A stretch of 64,000 nucleotides of DNA from an uncultured Prevotellaceae bacterium (GTDB lineage: Bacteria > Bacteroidota > Bacteroidia > Bacteroidales > Bacteroidaceae): NCBI GenBank assembly GCA_947174945.1, contig CAMWKZ010000003.1, positions 1 through 64,000 of the forward strand, in the 5' to 3' direction. The position numbers and the translations under genes are program-made. Below, one piece after another: positions 62,401-64,000 of this stretch (positions within the stretch are counted from its first letter, which is position 1; every line of letters begins with the position of its first letter). The notes beneath the pieces are model-generated. The model saw nothing but the letters and a program-made list of their open reading frames with translations, had not been told where the DNA came from and made no database searches.

Positions 62401-63758
62401 GAGGTTTTCAGTGAGATATATCCCAAGGCCGCGTTCAGCGTGTACTCTGATGAGGTAAGCAGTCGGGCAGCAGCCAGTTTCTCATAGTCCTCGCCTCCCT
62501 CGAAAGGAGCCGTCAGCACCGTACTGGTCTGGTCGATGTCGCGTGCCCCGGCATAAGAGGTAGTCAGCTGTTGGTACTCGCTGTTGGCACTGTTCTGTGG
62601 CACTTGCGACTGCGAGCCGCCCCCACCCCACTTGGCTGCCGTGCTTTCGCCCAATTCTGCGAAAGCCACGATGTTGCGCGTATTCTGCGTCGTTCCCATC
62701 TTGTTTGTCACCCACACCTCGATGCGCGTAATGTTGATGCCCGTCGTCAGGTTGGGCAACTGCTGCATAGCGGCATCATAGTGTTCACGGAAATAGCGCG
62801 ACAGGAAGAAGTGGCGGTTCTCCTCATAGTTGGCCACGTTCAGCTCAAAGGGTGTCAGCTGGGTGCCACCTTTGGATGATACGCTCTTGGTGGTCGAGTT
62901 CTTCTGCGACACGACGGCCTGCAACTTCAGCTTGCCAAACTGCATATCGGTGCGCACACCAAACAGGCTGCTGGCACCCTTGACCAGCGAGTTATTGGAA
63001 GGGAAAGTGACATTACCTGCCTCCACGAGCTTGATAATCTCGTCTTCCTTACCCTCGTAGCGCAGTTTCAGGTTCTTGGTGTCAAAGTCGAAGGTGGCAT
63101 CGGTGTTGTAGTTCAGGCTCATGTTCACCTTGTCGCCCACCTTACCATTAACGTTTAGGTTGATTTTCTCGTCAAAGTCAATGGCCTTGGTCTTGCGGTT
63201 GCGCTCGGGCAGCGATGGGTTGTCGATGTTCTTCAGCGTGGCACCCAGTTTCAGCTCTGCCGTTCCCTGCGTCTTGATGCGCACGCCACCGGGGCCAAAT
63301 ATCTTCTCAGCGGGCCCGAGGTCGAAGTGCATATCGGCGAAGCTAAACTTCTCCTTGCCCTTGCTGGCCACGTTCTCGGCATCCTTTCTGCGGAAGAAGC
63401 GCTGCATCTCACGTTTCTCGCTCCACGCCCGATACTCCTCAGGGGTCATCAGGATAGGAGCATTCAAATAGCTATCGCCTAACTTCGAGCCGAGGACATA
63501 CATACCTGTAGAGTCGTTGTATTCCACTTGCTGGCGGATGTTTTCAGGGAACTGCAGGTCAATAGCCGATGAGTCGAGGTCGGCCACCTCGATAGGAGCT
63601 GTCTTCTGAATCCTCCAACGGGGAGCAACCACCGTGTCGGCTGGAACCTTGGAGGCTGGAGCGTGAAGAGTGGGAAGTGGAGCACGGGAAGTAGAGAGCT
63701 GGGCTGACACGATTGCCGTCCAGCCTAACATCATCCATTGCAAACCTCTCCTCTTCAC
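56409..63758 (-). CDS. sprA: Type IX secretion system outer membrane translocon SprA (Sov)
   Basis: A giant outer-membrane protein of 2449 residues, the expected length for SprA, which forms the 36-strand T9SS pore. An N-terminal exported segment is followed by conserved blocks such as LGPAEKIFGPGGVRIKTQG, ELKLGATLKNIDNPSLPE, GKVGDKVNMSLNYNTDATFDF, NVTFPSNNSLVKGASSLFGV, then repeated barrel blocks including FTGEFAQLIAG, YIDDFENAKNGI, and a C-terminal DFGLSLKFSLTR ending in barrel-type alternation. It starts 10 bases after ruvA, the conserved Bacteroidetes neighbour. With porU and porV it supplies secretion of sorting-domain proteins; I see no cargo with a clear sorting domain among the glycosidases here. 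Confidence 0.96.
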   Translation of the reverse strand: MKRRGLQWMMLGWTAIVSAQLSTSRAPLPTLHAPASKVPADTVVAPRWRIQKTAPIEVADLDSSAIDLQFPENIRQQVEYNDSTGMYVLGSKLGDSYLNAPILMTPEEYRAWSEKREMQRFFRRKDAENVASKGKEKFSFADMHFDLGPAEKIFGPGGVRIKTQGTAELKLGATLKNIDNPSLPERNRKTKAIDFDEKINLNVNGKVGDKVNMSLNYNTDATFDFDTKNLKLRYEGKEDEIIKLVEAGNVTFPSNNSLVKGASSLFGVRTDMQFGKLKLQAVVSQKNSTTKSVSSKGGTQLTPFELNVANYEENRHFFLSRYFREHYDAAMQQLPNLTTGINITRIEVWVTNKMGTTQNTRNIVAFAELGESTAAKWGGGGSQSQVPQNSANSEYQQLTTSYAGARDIDQTSTVLTAPFEGGEDYEKLAAARLLTSSEYTLNAALGYISLKTSLQTDQVLAVAYEFTYGGQTYRVGEFAADQSDNASQALYVKALKNTSNSPHQANWDLMMKNVYYLASNVEKSKFRLDIKYQNDTTGVYLNYIPDGRAKNITLLRGLGCDRLDDNNRVNPNGYFDYVQGYTVTNGRVFFPSVEPFGTTLERFLKGCGLSDEEVAKYTFHELYDTTRIAARQMTGKNKFLLTGQFKGSSANVISLGAYNVPQGSVVVTAGGVILTEGSDYTVDYSAGEVTILNQSIIDAGTNVSVSLESNTDYGMQRKRMFGLNWEYDFSKDFQLGGTLQHLSEQALTSKVIMGSEPLNNTLWGVNLNWKTESQWLTRMLNKLPLLHCTQPSQISFTGEFAQLIAGTASGTQDNASYIDDFENAKNGISVLEPKSWVISSVPKTFSEYADKDSVTSGFNRALLAWYDIDPLFTYRSSSLTPSHIKSDLDQLSNHYVRAVYVNELYPNRNQSTYSGATNTLSVLNLAYYPDERGPYNLSTDVTQDGRLRNPYQRWGGMMRKLDTNDFEAANVEYIEFWMLDPFIYTSGQSDAAEYGGDLYINLGEVSEDILRDGKKFYESGMPVDGTGSFTQTAWGKIPVQPTQTYAFATTSGARAKQDVGLNGLTDEEERNYPAYAAFLQNVNVNDSVRNAWLDDPANDNYHYFRGSDLDERRASILERYKRINMPQGNSPDSDQQPDGYDTSYKTYPDVEDINQDYTLNEYERYLQYHVSIRPEDMQLGRNFITDIREYTAPLRNGSRETVKWYQFRIPLSQYSSKEGSVDLSSIRFMRMFLTHFTKPVVLRFGSLDLVRGEWRAYEQPLTTGSHSGTLEVSAVNIEENNDKQPVNYVVPPGISRVTDPSQPQLTEANEQAMNMVVKNLSAGESKAVYRNTTLDLRQYRRMQMFVHANHLINDDNLGDDQLAVFIRMGSDYTSNYYEYVVPLKLTPDRSDYNKYNVNDCWAVWPADNMVDLDLSIFTRLKKERNKARATGTASYTMPYSDYDPNHPNNKVSVMGNPSLGEVKTMMIGVRNLSGTVRSGEVWVNELRLLDVVNRGGWAASGALNMQLSDVGTVNLTGKMVTEGFGGLEDGVAACTTDDYKTYSLTANVELGKFFPDKLKVTAPLYYSVTKEQTRPKYNPLDTDMELDDALDTDDRQERDSIESIAVTRTTNTNFSLSNVRFGIKTKRHPMPYDPANFSLSYSHSHRYTSGETTVYEREDQWRGSLNYSYTPVYKGWEPFRKSKKRSKWMAYPKSLTLNWLPQNVTFNSELTRNYYELQERNMEDLGGASLPVTFNSQFLWNRNLSLRWDLTRNLHLNFQSGTQAEIEQPLSNLPINKDLYPDHYTAWKDSVWQSIKHFGRPLDYRQTFTASYQVPLNKLPIFDWVTSSAKYDATYNWVRGTALNDGTELGNTISNNRQLNLNGTFNMETLYNHFPFLKKVNERFRKPIAKTVKQPNNAKKPTTANKPTKEDTALPKNKNAFQQELRLRPDTTVTVSHNKRSKRLVVTARTKDGRAYPIRYKVVDQNKLVVRNLDTVTVKLTVTPKPPVENEWWYKPAQSVARLLMLVRSVDIKYRNQYAMSLPGFSPNVGDMLGQRTGSVMAPGLGFAFGMTGDSYVQKAVDNGWLVMADSIATPAATNQTNDLQVRATLEPARDLKIDLNASRTESRSRSIQYMYGGMPTTQSGTFNMTTISISSAFERMGDANSGYPSAVFERFCDALPRFHQQAMAHYGTQDIKQYSAAVMIPAFLDTYTGSGRGSLDFMPSLARLLPNWSVRYNGLSRLHWFSEHFKSVSLSHGYKSVFALGSYSSSSETASMLGWNVPMVSINESFSPLMGVDVTLHNSMTLKAEYRRTRVLTLSMTSVQLNESRSNDIVIGMGYKISDFNLFGSGTTRKVKKAQQGKSGQANKTTQSTQNNRKSGVNHDLNLRLDLSLRDQAAITRDIASRTSAASSGNSALKLSLMADYTLSRLMTLSAYYDRQTNKPLLSSSSYPTTTHDFGLSLKFSLTR

Positions 63759-63768
63759 TATTCCCTAT

Positions 63769-64000
63769 TTACTTAATCTGCTTCAAAGCCAGCTTTACTA
63801 CTTGCTCAACGGGCAGGTCAGGTTGCTCGGCCAAGATGGCAACGACCACCTTCTGCGTGGGAGCAGGTGCAAAGCCCAGCATGGTCAGGGCACTGACGGC
63901 CTCATCCTTGACAGCATTGTTGACGGGCTGCGCCATTGCACCGCCTGCCGGTATCTCGTCGGCTATGCCCAGTGCCACAATCTTATCACGTAAATCGACG
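63769..64000 (-). CDS. ruvA: Holliday junction branch migration protein RuvA, C-terminal part
   Basis: The frame runs off the window edge, so only about the last 76 residues are present (DLRDKIVALGIADE... then AVKDEAVSALTMLGFAP through VVKLALKQIK). The C-terminal part is RuvA domain III, a three-helix bundle that contacts RuvB; the preceding acidic and Gly/Pro-rich residues are the flexible linker. The gene precedes sprA by 10 bases. Confidence 0.85.
   Translation of the reverse strand, partial: VDLRDKIVALGIADEIPAGGAMAQPVNNAVKDEAVSALTMLGFAPAPTQKVVVAILAEQPDLPVEQVVKLALKQIK

Overview
The window looks like chromosomal DNA of a gut- or rumen-type member of the Bacteroidales, most likely Prevotella in the broad sense. 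The evidence is: three core components of the type IX secretion system (porU, porV, sprA); repeated promoters of the Bacteroidetes type (-33 TTTG, about 20 bp, -7 TAnnTTTG); ECF sigma and DUF4974-type regulators; many exported glycoside hydrolases; and the gene pair ruvA-sprA. Base composition is moderately GC-rich by eye, with two clearly AT-rich patches: 1-1.35 kb (small acidic protein, TatA, TatC) and 38.65-40.9 kb (a HindVP-type restriction-modification pair). Both patches look acquired.

Layout. 0-1.7 kb: end of a possible peptide-modification/Tat cassette plus an orphan HigA-like regulator. 1.8-5.7 kb: a compact operon of CDP-alcohol phosphatidyltransferase, UPF0104 membrane protein, HisC/CobD-like aminotransferase and LicC-like cytidylyltransferase. 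This is a plausible route to an amino-alcohol phospholipid headgroup. 5.7-8.2 kb: DapA-family aldolase/lyase and a sodium:solute symporter. 8.3-9.4 kb: a 22-bp repeat array and two small minus-strand genes. 9.5-11.3 kb: L-fucose isomerase. 11.4-36.6 kb: an ECF sigma/anti-sigma/TonB-type outer-membrane protein module, then a long run of exported carbohydrate-active enzymes: STN-alpha/beta hydrolase, GH95, GH51, GH140, GH78 fused to a sialidase-like domain, GH138-like, GH137-GH2-malectin, and GH2. That combination is the signature of rhamnogalacturonan II side-chain dismantling, here without a SusC/SusD pair. 36.6-38.6 kb: two glycosyltransferases on the minus strand. 38.7-40.8 kb: the RM system. 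41.2-42.2 kb: guanine deaminase and a structured ncRNA with its own promoter and terminator (6S/Bacteroidales-1-like). 42.2-48 kb (minus): FAH-family hydrolase, porU, porV, ispF. 48-50.6 kb: a secreted protein and a GH43. 50.6-54.6 kb (minus): purN, mutY, mscS, dacB. 54.6-56.2 kb: nadB. 56.4-64 kb (minus): sprA and the 3' end of ruvA.

The most unusual signal is not a gene. At least five, probably six, intergenic spots (about 8.3, 19.3, 27.1, 40.9-41.2, 49.1 and 56.2-56.4 kb) carry arrays whose units differ from locus to locus but are all phased at 22 bp and are rich in inverted repeats. One has spread into the 5' end of a GH43 gene. A second recurrent element, a hairpin followed by a T-run and TATATATAG just ahead of a start codon, occurs twice in the carbohydrate locus with a covarying base pair, plus one degenerate copy.
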